A DNA stretch of 64,000 nt from the NCBI GenBank assembly GCA_963921195.1, contig OY992538.1, positions 83,575,904-83,639,903 on the forward strand, in the 5' to 3' direction. The notes beneath the pieces were generated by a model, which made no database searches, was not told the origin of the DNA, and was given only the letters and a program-made list of their open reading frames with translations. Below are positions 48,186 through 58,102 of this stretch, one piece after another. Both the position numbers and the translations under genes were made by a program. Origin of the DNA: Pegoplata infirma (lineage: Eukaryota; Arthropoda; Insecta; Diptera; Anthomyiidae). Within the stretch, counting starts at the first letter, position 1. Each line of letters starts with the position of its first letter.

Positions 48186-48363
48186 TTTCCGTAAATGGTG
48201 TGTATGGGTAAATATTTGGAAAGGTACTTCTAAGAGGGTGAAATAGGGTATACAATTGTACTTTCGTACTTTTCAAAGTTCGATTTTCGAACTCGAACTT
48301 TTGATTCAAAGGGACAAAAAGGGGTAAACATGGAAAATTGGTACTATTTTTATAACTTTTAAA

Positions 48364-48738
48364 CAAGGTTGGCAATCGATACGCACCCAGAATAACGGTA
48401 TTTGGCTATTGTACCGCAACCAATGAAGATATGGATATTTTTTACAGCGAATATTAAAGTCCATGAAATTTCTCGTATTTTTGATGTGTTACTTCGTGTT
48501 TGTACCGGTTGGTTTTCGAAATATAAGCCAATACCTTTATAATACCGTTTGAAACGGTATTTTAAAGGTATTGGCCTATATAACGAAAATGAACCGTTAC
48601 AAACACGAAGTAACACATCAAAAATACTAGAAATTTCATCGACTTTCATAATCGCTTTTAAAAATGTCCATATCTTTATTGGTTGCGGTACAATAGCCAA
48701 ATACTGTTATTCTGGGTGCGTATCGATTGCCAACCTTG
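48364..48738. mobile_element. Element DD: 375-bp fully palindromic hAT MITE
   Basis: Ends CAAGGTTGGCAATCGATACG and the inverse; perfect 8-bp duplication CTTTTAAA (48356-48363, 48739-48746). The palindrome is nearly continuous to the centre at about 48550, with ATTGTACCGCAACCAATG, ACACGAAGTAACACATCAAA and AATACCTTTA in both arms. Open frames run through it on both strands (113 and 83 codons) and are mirror images, so not evidence for a gene. Confidence 0.92.
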
Positions 48739-49064
48739 CTTTTAAACTAAAAACCCCAGAATTCAAAAAATTAACTTGTAGGATCCTCCAGCATAATTAA
48801 CATCCAAGACAAATATTCAAATTTAAAATGTTTAGGGTAAAAAGGGGTACCGAAGAATTTTCACTGCAAAGTGTTCGCTAGTACTATATGAAAGTAGACC
48901 ACTAAATAAACAAAACCACCAAAGGATATCGGGGTTGGTCTTACATTTTACTTTTCTGGGGGAACGATGTGAGCGGTAGGAGCTGCTGTAATAAAAAACA
49001 AGTATAAAAGTTAAATTCGACTTTGCCGAATCTATGAATACCCCCCACAATGCCTTTTTTATTA

Positions 49065-49076
49065 AGGTTAGGTTAG
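49065..49076 (+). repeat. Isolated GGTTAGGTTAGG insert in S5
   Basis: AAGGTTAGGTTAGGATAGTAC replaces AAAGGAGAGTAC of sibling S3, so a short TTAGG-type tract was gained here. The same motif forms the 3' tail of the LINEs at 27184 and 44799. Confidence 0.6.
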
Positions 49077-49763
49077 GATAGTACATTTATATCGTGAAAA
49101 AATTAACAATTTTGATTAGAAATATTTTATTTTGAGTAAAAAGCTCTTTTTTTGTCTTTTAAAAAAAAAGAAAAATACTAATTTTTTTTTTTTTTGAGTG
49201 TAAATTTTTTTTCGAGTGTAAATTTTTTTTCGAGTGTAATTTTCAAGTTACTAATGCTTTTAAAACTAAACAAGTTTAAAAAGCATTGCTTTAAAACTAA
49301 ACAAATTTGAAAAGCATTGCCAACTTACCACCAATGCTTTTAAAACTTGTTTACCACGTGGCATTTAAGATGAACCCAATCTGAAACTCGGGGTTTTGCT
49401 TATAACTTTTGAACCACTGGATGGATTGAGCTGAAATTCAACACCAAACAGACCCGGGGAACGCCAAAGATACATGCTAAGTTCAAATAGTCTCATTATT
49501 GTCTTTCGAAAGTTATCGTGTTTTTTATCTCGCAAATTCCCGGAAAACCCTTGCCGAAATTTACTCTTTTGCTCATAACTTTTAAACCAATGGACCGATT
49601 TGGCTGGATTGCAATACCAGCCTGACCAGGTATATGACCAACATATATGCCAAACTTCAGTAGCCTCTGTAAAGTCTTTTTAAAAGTTAGCGTGTTTTCT
49701 ACGGACAGACAGACGGATGGACATCGCAAGATCGACTTAAAATCGATCGAGGATCATAAACAT

Positions 49764-50697
49764 TAGAGTGTCCCTTATTTTGGAAATGTTGGAAATGTTG
49801 AGACGGTACCCCCTCATTTTTTTCCTTTTGACTAAAAAATAACTCAGGAAAATTTTACGCCCCTACGACCACGACTTCCCTACGCGACGGGGCCTTAAAG
49901 AACGGGGCCTCAAAAAACATTTTTCCATACAAGCCAAAAATTTTTTTTGATTTTTATTTTTTTTGTTTTTTATTATAATATTACTTGGTTAGCTTATTCA
50001 CGAAAAAAAATTTGATTTTGGTGGGATGAGGCTTTCAGTTCTAAAAAATTTTTCGAAAAAAAAAATTTAGAGCTTTTGGGGTCCTTCAGTAAAAATTTTT
50101 TTTTTTTTAGTTTTGACAAGCAACCGTTTTAGTTGTAATGTTGCTTTTAATGATATATATTCATAAAAAAATATTATTCATATCTGTGACATCTTTATCG
50201 TGATCTAAATAAGGGTAAAAAATGCATTTTTGATGTTTTTCGATACACGATCAAGATGTCACAGATATGAATAATATTTTTTTTATGAATATATATCATT
50301 AAAAGCAACATTACAACTAAAACCGTTGCTTGTCAAAACTAAAAAAAAAAATTTTTAAAAAATTTTTACTGAAGGACCCCAAAAGCTTTAAAATTTTTTT
50401 TTCCAAAAATTTTTTAGAACTGAAAGCCTCATCCCACCAAAATCAAAATTTTTGTCGTGAATAAGCTAACCAAGTAATATTATAATTAATAACAAAAAAA
50501 ATTAAAATAAAAAAAAAATTTTTTGGTTTGTATGGAAAAATGTTTTTTGAGGCCCCGTTCTTTAAGGCCCCGTCGCGTAGGGAAGGCGTGGTCGTAGGGG
50601 CGTAAAATTTTTCCTGAGTTATTTTTTAGTCAAAAGGAAAAAAATGAGGGGGTACCGTCTCAACATTTCCAACATTTCCAAAATAAGGGACACTCTA
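49764..50697. mobile_element. Element A copy 1: full-length palindromic hAT MITE
   Basis: Ends TAGAGTGTCCCTTATTTTGG and the inverse; perfect 8-bp duplication ATAAACAT (49756-49763, 50698-50705). The empty site agrees in length with GAGGATCATGAATATATATA of sibling Helentrons. Arms of ~460 bp pair almost without loss (GACGGTACCCCCTCATTTTT, CGCGACGGGGCCTTAAAGAA, GATGTCACAGATATGAATAA). Confidence 0.93.
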
Positions 50698-50760
50698 ATA
50701 AACATATATACTTTATGGGGTCCTAGACCAATATTTCGATGTGTTACAAATGGAATGACA

Positions 50761-50834
50761 AACTTATATATAGATATGTTTTAAGAGAACTTTGGGAAAC
50801 TTATATATAGATATGTTTTAAGAGAACTTTGGGA
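50761..50834 (+). repeat. 37-bp tandem duplication
   Basis: AACTTATATATAGATATG...AGAACTTTGGGA occurs twice back to back (50761-50797, 50798-50834) without a mismatch, suggesting a recent local duplication at the S5/N junction. Confidence 0.95.
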
Positions 50835-52300
50835 ATAACAAAAATTATGGGGGTTGGTTATAAGTACATTTGACTTCTGTAGGTCAGGGCTGCCATATTT
50901 GACGATTTGTTTGTAAAAAAAATGACAAATGACGATTTGACGATTTTTGCCCTAAGAATGACGATTTTTCAAAAATTTACTTATTAAGATAAAATTTTAT
51001 TTTTTTTTACATTCAAAAAGGTGTTTAAAAGTAATTCACAATGTTGTTTTATGGTTTCTACACTTATAAAGTTATTGCAGTTACTACATGCCGGTCATTT
51101 GTGTAGTAAGTAGTAGTTGTTGTTTTCAACTACAACTTCAGTTGTTTTGGTATGAAAAATCTCAAACAACTATTTTTTGTAGTCGTTTTTAAAAATAAAT
51201 GCAAAAAATTACTACATTGCAGTAACAGTTGTTTTATGTAGTTGTTTTTAGTTTATAAAAAAACTTGTAATTTTCTAGAAATTTTTAGAAAAACGGATGT
51301 GTTGAACGAGTTGGAAGTGTCAGATGTAGCAGAAATTATTTCCAAATAATTTTAACCGTTTTTGACGTTTGGAAGAAAATTCTGACAATTTGAGTTACAG
51401 TAAAAACCAACTGTAATTTGAAGTAGTTTTTACCGTTTTTTGAAGTTGTTAATCAATAGTTAAAAACAACAATGATTTTTGGTTGATTTTACCGTAAAAT
51501 ATAGTGGACGCCTAAACAACAACAAATGTAGTAGTTTTAACTGTCTTTTGTAGTGGAATCTACCGTCATAATTTTTTTGAGTGTAGTAAACACAAGTAAA
51601 CAAATTAAATTCGACTTGGCAAAATCCATGAATAATAATTTTAATACAAATAAAAACACTTTTCTAGTGAATTTAATTGTAAATCTTTAACCTTTTTGAC
51701 TAGAAAAAATTTATTTTTAGCAAAAACTTATTAGTTATTTCAGTAACAAAAAAAATTTTTAAGTGTAATTTTCTTTTAGTGTAAAACTTTTTTTGAGTGT
51801 AAACATTTTATTTAGTGACAAAAAGACTTTGTTACTAATTTGTTTTTTAACACGTGAATTTACGAAAAATAACTTTTGAACTACCCCATCAGAAATTTTG
51901 CTAAACTGGCAGCAGCTTTTGGAAAGGAAACTCGAGTCAATGAGCGCATCCAAACCTGCTGAATTCATGCATGATTCTCTAAGGCGATGTCACACTTTAG
52001 AGCGCTAGTTGGATACACCGAAAAAGCGCTCTTAAGATGCTCTGAATTCACATCTCTTTAGAGCGCTGAAAATATCGCTATAAAGATGCAGTGAATTCAT
52101 GTATCTTTTTAGAGCTAATTTAAGCAGAGTAAAGATGAAGCACAGTTGACTATTTCTGAAATACAATTGACTATTTCTGAATACAATTGGAAAATCTTAA
52201 ATACAATTGACTAATTCTGAAAATCAATTGATCAGTTGGAAGAAATATCGCCTAATAGATCCAATTACATTAAAAAAATTTCCAATTATATTTCGAATTA

Positions 52301-54725
52301 CACTGTGCAACAAGAAAAATGAGCCTCAATGGCTTCAACGCCACATGAAAGTAGACCATCAAGTGAACAAAATCACCAAAGGGTTTTGCAAAGTCAGTTC
52401 GGATTTCTTTTTTATAGCCCACTGAAGTTTTTATATTTTTATCAAAGGCGTTTGGAAAACGTCAAAAATACTATAATAAGAACACATCTGAGCTTCAAAA
52501 TATGTTTTGATGTCTGCAGTGAAATTTTATGGCGGTTCTTTTCTTAGAACATTTTAACCCTCTAACTGCCATTTTAAGGGGTCATTTTAGTCCTTTTTCA
52601 AAAACTAAACACAGAAGTCTAATAAAATGTCCATTTAGAGGGTTAAAATGTTCTACAAATATTTTCCTCATAAAATTTCACTAGGGGTTGTCAAATGGTA
52701 AAAGTTTGTGCGACATGCGCAAAGTGCTTAAAAAGGGTCAAGTATAAATAATCAATGTTTGTTATTTTTTTTTACCAAAGCAGTGTTAAAAAATATCGAC
52801 AAAAAGTGCAAATATACTTTTGAGCTAAAAATGATGTTCTGATGTGTTTTATAAAATTTTATGATGATTATTTTCTTTGACCAAATTAACCCTCTAGCTC
52901 CCGTTTTAAAGGGTAATTTTTGTCCTTTTTTAAAAGAAATACAAAAAAGTCTATAAAAAAAGGCAGTTAGAGGGTTAAAATGTTTTACAAATATTTTCTG
53001 CATCAAATTTTACTAGGGCACGTCTAAGACAGAAAGTTCGTCCAGCATATAGAAAATGCTTAAAAATTGTAAAGTATTCAAATTTTTTTTTATTTTTTTT
53101 TTGGGCCGAAATAAAAAAAAAAACAAATTAAAAAGTTAAATTCGACTTTGTCGAATGTATTGATACCCTCCACAATGTAAAAAAGTTTACTTGCTAAAAA
53201 ACAAAACAAACATTTAAAAAAAAATCGACAAAAAAAATTTTTTGGTAAAAAAAAATTCGACGAAAATATTTTTTTTTGTAAAAAAATATGTTTGTACTTG
53301 TTTAAATACCATTCGGTGATCAATTCTGTTCACATGTGTTAAGCAGCAGCCGAATGAAGCCGAATACAAAAAAGTCCATAAAAAAAGGCAGTTAGAGGGT
53401 TAAAATGTTTTCTGCATCAAATTTTACTAGGGCACGTCTAAGACAGAAAGTCCAGCCCAGCATATAGGAAATGCTTTGCTTAACAATTTTAAAGTATTCA
53501 AATTTTTTTTTATATTTTTTTTGGGCCGAAATATAAAAAAATCAAGTAACAAAGTTAAATTCGACTTTGTCGAATGGATTAATACCCTCAACGATGTAAA
53601 AAGTTTATTTGCAAAAAAACAAAAAAAAAAAAAAACTGCGAAAAAAAATTTTTGATAAAAAAAAAATTTGACGCAAATGTTTTTTTTTTTTTTTAAACAT
53701 GTTTGTACTTGTTTAAATACCATTCGGTGATCAATTCTGTTCACATGTGTCAACCAGCAGCCGAATTAAAGCATTTTGTGTTTTTAGGTTATGTTGAATG
53801 TACCTCAATTTTCGACGTATTTTTATGTTTTCGTTCATAACTTTTGAACCGCTGAACCGATTTCGCTCAAATGCAATACCAAACTACTTTTTTTTTATTT
53901 CGGCCAAAAAAAAAAAATAAAAAATTTGAATACTTTAAAATTTTTAAGCATTTTCTGTATGCAGGACGAACTTTCTGTCTTATTGTTAGACGTGCCCTAG
54001 TAAAATTTGATGCAGAAAATATTTGTAAAACATTTTAACCCTCTAACTGCTTTTTTTATAGACTTTTTTGTATTTCTTTTAAAAAAGGACAAAAATGACC
54101 CTTTAAAACGGGAGCTAGAGGGTTAATTTGGTCAAAGAAAAGAATCATCATAAAATTTTATAAAACACATCAGAACATCATTTTAAGCTCAAAAGTATAT
54201 TTCCACTGTTTTTTGTCGATATTTTTTAACACTGCTTTGGTAAAAAAAAATAACAAACATTGATTATTTATACTTGACCCTTTTTAAGCACTTTGCGCAT
54301 GTCGCAAAAACTTTTACCATTTGACAACCCCTAGTGAAATTTTATGAGGAAAATATTTGTAGAACATTTTAACCCCATAAATGGACGTTTTATTAGACTT
54401 CTGTGTTTAGTTTTTGAAAAAGGACTAAAATGACCCCTTAAAATGGCAGTTAGAGGGTTAAAATGTTCTAAGAAAAGAACCGCCATAAAATTTCACTGAA
54501 GACATCAAAACATATTTTGAAGCTCAGATGTGTTCTTATTATAGTATTTTTGACGTTTTCCAAACGCCTTTGATAAAAAAATGAAAACTTCAGTGGGCTA
54601 TAAAAAAGAAATCCGAACTGACTTTGCAAAACCCTTTGCTGATTTTGTCCACTTGATGGTCTACTTTTATATGGCGTTGAAGGCATTGAGGCTCAATGCG
54701 ATGACCCAAAATTTGTTGCACAGTG
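52301..54725. mobile_element. Element Q: 2.4-kb CACTA-like palindrome inside P
   Basis: Ends CACTGTGCAACAAG and TTTGTTGCACAGTG flanked by TTA on both sides (3 bp). Arms share GACCATCAAGTGRACAAAAT, AGTCAGTTCGGATTTCTTTT, CCTCTAACTGCCATTTTAAG and GGGGTCATTTTAGTCC, with their inverses near 54580 and 54420. The centre contains mini-me fragments and a duplication. Termini and duplication match D, so both are placed with CACTA-like elements by inference. Confidence 0.78.
52943..53768 (+). repeat. ~415-bp tandem duplication in Q containing mini-me 3' ends
   Basis: GGCAGTTAGAGGGTTAAAAT (52966 and 53387), GGGCACGTCTAAGACAGAAA, TTGGGCCGAAATA, TTAAATTCGACTTTGTCGAA and TACCATTCGGTGATCAATTC each occur twice in order, joined at about 53358. 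The second unit has an 11-bp deletion. The mini-me hairpin and ATACCCTCMAC-like ends within are in minus orientation, so the Helentron fragment was duplicated with its flank. Confidence 0.8.
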
Positions 54726-55911
54726 TTATATTTCAGAAACTTCCATTTATATTTCAGATATTACCATTTATAACCAAAAAAATTTTAATTACATTTCAAA
54801 AATTTTCAATTATATTGGAAATTTTTAAATATAATTGGGCATTTCTAAATATAATTGGAGATTCTAAAATATGATTGGACATTTTTTTGCAATATAATTT
54901 GTATTTTCTGAAACTAAAGTGGAAATGGTGTACTCATTTTTTTTTCATTCAAAATGTGAGGTGTTATGATAAAAGCACTCTTTGCAGCGCTGATTAATGC
55001 GCAATAATGATGCAGTGAAATCATGTGTCTTTGCCCAAAACTCATGGTTTTTTATTCAAAAAGTGTTAATTATATTTAAAAGGAAAGCATGTATGAAATT
55101 TTATCAAAATATAATTTTACATTTTGAGTTTTATATAAAAAATCTTAGCAAAAAATTTTAATTTTTTCCCGTTACTTTACTGCATCCTCAAGAGCGCTCT
55201 TTGGATGCGCTTCGGTATGCTATAAAAAGATGATGTGTCGCCAAAATCTCGATTTATTTTTGCTGGGACTGGACCGGACATCGCTAGATGGTCTTAAAAC
55301 GGATCAAGGATCGTGAATATATACAATTTATAGGGTCCTAGCATGATATTTTATAAGTTGACGGTATAAAAAAACATCATTATTAAAAAAGTCTTGTATT
55401 TTTATTTATAAAGGATTTATTCCAGACCATGGTTTCTGTAGCCACCTCTACGTCTTCAGTGGAGAAAATTACATTGAATTTAAATTGTTTGATTTTTGTC
55501 GTGTATTTTTATTTTGGCGATTTTTTCAAATCGATTTGACGATTTACTCCAAAAATATCGTCAATTTGACGATTTTTTACAAAATTTATCTGGCAGCCCT
55601 GCTGTAGGTGCACCCTTGGGCCAGTTAGAGCGGTGAGAGCAAATTTTATAAAAATGATATTTTGTATAAGATCCCCTTAGGGAGTAGAGATAAGAATTAG
55701 GTTTGTTCAGAAGAAATGTTGGGAAGCTGAAATTAATATGGATCGGTCGTACACTGCATCTCTCTAGAAGTAACTCCGAGGCAATTGTGGGGCAAATGGC
55801 ATCGGAGCTAAGGTGGTGGTAAACAACTACAAAAAGACCCACATAAGACAACAAAATGTAATTTTTATTAAATTTGGACCTATCGCTCTAACAGGGCCAA
55901 GGATGCACCTA

Positions 55912-56715
55912 CACTCAAAACATTTTGTAGGGGAAAACAAATGAAAAACACACGTAAAACCAGTGAATAAACAATTGAAAACCATCCCAATAATTATTCA
56001 TTTGTTTTAACAAACATCAACATTTATTTTTTACTGTTGACAAAATTTTCTAAAATAAATAACATTAAACATTAAAATATTACGTTTTTTTATTCTTTTT
56101 TACCTACAAATTTGAAAAAAAATAACATACTAAAACATTAAAAATTAATGATAGTTCTGTTATTTTTACCAACAAATTCCAAAAAAATAACCCACGAAAA
56201 CATTAAAAATTAATGATTTCGTAGGTTAGTTTTTACAATTTTCTATTGAAATATTTTTTTAAAAATTTTTAATAAAATTTTGGGAATCGATCCCGCAATC
56301 AACTACATTCTGGCCAGACACTCTACCCATCGTGTCAAAATCACTTGATACAAACATGTTTTTATATTTCTATAAATAATTTTTTGAATTTTTTTTTCTA
56401 CAAAAAATACCTGAATGTAAAAACTAATGATATTTCATTAAAAAATACCAACAGTTTAAAAAAAAATTACTTACACAAATCATTAAAAATTTAAAGAATA
56501 ATCAGTAGTTTTTACTTACAGACCAAAAATAAATGACTTTAAAGATTAAATGTTAATAAAAACTCTTATTTTTTAGTGTGTTATTTTTGAAACAAAGGAC
56601 TGCAGTAGTCATTAATAAAAACTGAACATCAAATAAATAATTTTTCTTTTAAAAACGACTAAACGGAAAACTTTTTAAATAAACTACAAACAGTTAATGA
56701 CATAATTTTTTGAGT
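55912..56715. mobile_element. Element W: CACTC-ended element
   Basis: CACTCAAAACATTTTGTAGG next to TA at the left and AATTTTTTGAG followed by TA at the right (right end one base off). The inner part repeats ACATTAAAAATTAATGAT-like strings in both orientations. Contains a tRNA-like segment. Similar ends to E and GG. Confidence 0.5.
56281..56345 (-). other. tRNA-like sequence (A/B-box relic) 1
   Basis: Minus strand reads GATGGGTAGAGTGTCTGG (A-box-like region) and GCGGGATCGATTCCCA (T-arm/B-box-like, GGG stem with a 7-nt ATCGATT loop). Stems are incomplete, so this is a tRNA-derived relic or the promoter of a SINE, not a working tRNA gene. Confidence 0.5.
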
Positions 56716-56716
56716 A

Positions 56717-56988
56717 CGGGTAAAAATATGTTCTTGGAAAAAACTTGGAAAAATTAAAAAATAATGGAGGCAGATAAAATTGTATATTAAACACCTAGAA
56801 ATTTGGAATGATGCATGGGACCAAATGTTAAAACATATAGTTATGTATGGCGATATCTTAAAAATATCGCACATCAAAATTTATTTCATAAATTTATCTC
56901 GCAATACATAGTGTCACACATGATCATATATGAAATAATCTGACTATATAAAAGTATATAAGATCATATTAAATTATTTTTACTCGGG
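56717..56988. mobile_element. Element K-type copy, left end eroded
   Basis: Right end ATTTTTACTCGGG followed by TA; the left end CGGGTAAAAATATG next to TA has lost bases of CCCGAGTAAAAAT. The interior has TATATAAGATCATATT like K3. Confidence 0.5.
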
Positions 56989-57445
56989 TATATAAAAATG
57001 CATAAGATTCATATATTTTTAAGATTTAGCTTGTAATAATCTAGAATTCTGATTCCAATAAAAAAAGGTGTAAAATTAAAAAAAAAAAAAATCAGACAAT
57101 TTTAAGTAAATTTTTTTTTTAATTTTACTCATATATTTTGAATGTTCATAACTTTTATGCCAATATTAAATAAATTTTATATTAAATAACACTAAGCACT
57201 TTATTTTGTATTGTGGTTAGGGCTGTCAATCCCGAAATCCCGAATCCCGAAATCCCGGGATATTTGTCATAAAATGAATCCTGAATCCCGGGATTTTTAA
57301 GCTCAAATCCCGGGATTTTTGATATATTAAAAATGTATGAGAATATATTTTTAAAAATACAACTCTGTTTAATTATTGTTACATTTAAATAAACAAAGTA
57401 AAACTAAAACTTTTTTTAATTTTCAACGTAGCTGGCCACGAATTT

Positions 57446-57523
57446 GGCTGAGCTGAGAATTCTACCCAGGCTTGCTGAATAATAGTCCAACGCACTAACC
57501 ATTAAGCCACAGTCACGGAGCCC
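57446..57523 (-). other. tRNA-like sequence 2 (tRNA-Arg-like relic)
   Basis: Minus strand: GTGGCTTAATGGTTAGTGCG resembles a D-arm/A box, GTTGGACTATTATTCAGC an anticodon arm with a loop one base short, and CTGGGTAGAATTCTCAG a T arm with intact 5-bp stem but altered loop. Resembles arthropod tRNA-Arg in general shape. Pseudogene or SINE head. Confidence 0.5.
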
Positions 57524-57568
57524 TTTGACCGAAGTTTGCAGGTTTTGGCGAAAATTATCTAAAAAACT

Positions 57569-57660
57569 GAAACTTTGATCGAAGGGCGCCACTAGTAAAT
57601 TTAATCCGACTGGCCTCAAATTTGTACCACATTAGTTTTAGGCGTAGGAGAATAAAAATT
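57569..57660. repeat. Relic of the satellite-like unit in V
   Basis: AAACTTTGATCGAAGGGCGC, CGACTGGCCTCAAATTTG and CCACATTAGTTTTAGGC match the units at 3434, 7024 and 8545, about 50 kb away in the window. Confidence 0.6.
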
Positions 57661-57796
57661 TTGCCGGACGTTCAAAATTGGAAGAAAAACTTTTTTATAC
57701 AAAATAATGAAAGTCTAATGTATTATATTATTACTTTTTTCCTTTAAATGTATTTATTATTTTAAATTTTCTTTAAATTAGTTTTAAAATTATACA

Positions 57797-57975
57797 GTGC
57801 AACAACCAAATTCGGAATGGGATGAAACCAAAAGCAAATAAAAATTGTCGTTTTCCATAACAAACCCCTCAAGGCATTTTTAGTTCATTGCTAAATAATT
57901 AATAATAATAATTACTTGAAAACTGCATAAGTGGCGTATACTTAATTTTTTAATTGCCTTTAAATAACAATCAGA
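57797..57975. repeat. Repeat R copy 2
   Basis: CAGTGCAACAACC, GGAATGGGATGAAACCAAAA, AACAAACCCCTCAAGGC, TTGAAAACTGCATAAGTGGC and TTGCCTTTAAATAACAATCA align with 27381-27600, with a ~55-bp gap. Confidence 0.7.
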
Positions 57976-58025
57976 ATAATTAGAAATATTTTTTTAATAA
58001 TTTCGTTGTAGGGAAATAGACATAA

Positions 58026-58102
58026 GGGTTTTCGTGGGAATCAAACCCACGACTTCCTGCTTAATAGGCAAGCACGCAACCATCTAACCCACAGTAGCCC
58101 CC
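58026..58102 (-). other. tRNA-like sequence 3 (near-complete cloverleaf)
   Basis: Minus strand: D arm GGGTTAGATGGTTGCGTG, anticodon arm CTTGC-CTATTAA-GCAGG (five pairs, loop with T33 and anticodon ATT), T arm GTGGG-TTTGATT-CCCAC (five perfect pairs, B-box-like). The acceptor stem (GGGGGCT against the 3' side GAAAACC) pairs only partly. This is the best-preserved of the three tRNA-like segments, but the broken acceptor and its position inside a hAT element argue for a tRNA-derived SINE head or pseudogene. Confidence 0.55.

Larger units (their letters stand above)
47671..48990 (+). mobile_element. Element II: Q-family relative (CACCGTGCAACA end), right end lost
   Basis: CACCGTGCAACAAAA followed by GTGAGCCTCAATGACTGC matches the left end of Q (CACTGTGCAACAAG, ATGAGCCTCAATGGCTTC). 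ATGAAAGTAGACCACTAAAT at 48887 matches Q at 52347. Between them lie a tandem array and hAT DD. The inverse terminus is not found before Helentron S5. Confidence 0.55.
48996..50772 (-). mobile_element. Helentron-like S5, 5' truncated, carrying A1
   Basis: Minus-strand 3' end at about 48996 (ACTTGTTTTTTATT side), hairpin GATTCGGCAAAGTCGAATTT, GGGGGGTATTCATAG, two 31-bp units near 49258-49320, and GTCCATCCGTCTGTCTGTCC at 49702. After A1 it resumes with CCATAAAGTATATATGTTTA and ends near 50772 without the ATACCCTCC terminus. Confidence 0.75.
51885..55267. mobile_element. Element P: CCCAG-type element inside S10, carrying Q
   Basis: Left CCCATCAGAAATTTTGC (eroded), right CTCGATTTATTTTTGCTGGG whose inverse matches the J terminus (CCCAGCAAAAATAAATCGAG). 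AC flanks both ends (51883-51884, 55268-55269), and the undivided Helentron siblings read TTTGAACCACTGGACC. Internal AGAGCGCT and AAGATGCAGTGAATTC motifs recur near both ends. About 955 bp without Q. Confidence 0.72.
51593..55368 (-). mobile_element. Helentron-like S10, split by P
   Basis: Minus-strand 3' end at 51593 (ATTCGACTTGGCAAAATCC side of the hairpin) and 5' end near 55368 (TACCGTCAACTTATAAAATA). The two parts join in register at CTTTTGAACTACTGGACCGG once P is removed. The GTCY tract itself appears deleted between GGACCGG and ACATCGCTAG. Confidence 0.65.
50885..55601 (+). mobile_element. hAT-like M copy B, inflated by nested inserts
   Basis: Ends CAGGGCTGCCATATTTGACG and ATCTGGCAGCCCTG with perfect 8-bp duplication CTGTAGGT (50877-50884, 55602-55609). 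Without S10 about 940 bp remain. The subterminal regions carry repeated GACGATTTG/CGTCAATTTGACG motifs, the body repeated ACAACTAC motifs. No transposase frame. Confidence 0.9.
50836..55909. mobile_element. Element N: small palindrome split by a 4.7-kb hAT
   Basis: Right of M-B, GTAGGTGCACCCTTGGGCC and AGTTAGAGCGGTGAGAGC pair with CTATCGCTCTAACAGGGCC and AAGGATGCACCTAC near 55870-55909. The left flank of M-B (TGACTTCTGTAGGT) joins directly to GCACCC when M-B and one octamer are removed. The outer left boundary is uncertain; without M-B the element is only a few hundred bases. Confidence 0.55.

Noticed and set aside
48359..48800. Two frames of 113 and 83 codons on opposite strands
   Set aside because: They are mirror images produced by hAT palindrome DD.
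49757..50704. 6-bp duplication TAAACA with terminus TTAGAGTG for element A
   Set aside because: Shifting one base gives a perfect 8-bp duplication (ATAAACAT; ATGTATAT in copy 2) and terminus TAGAG, which fits hAT in both copies.
58026..58102. Functional tRNA gene with anticodon ATT
   Set aside because: The acceptor stem pairs poorly, the D arm is mostly wobble, and it lies inside a hAT element among other tRNA-like relics.
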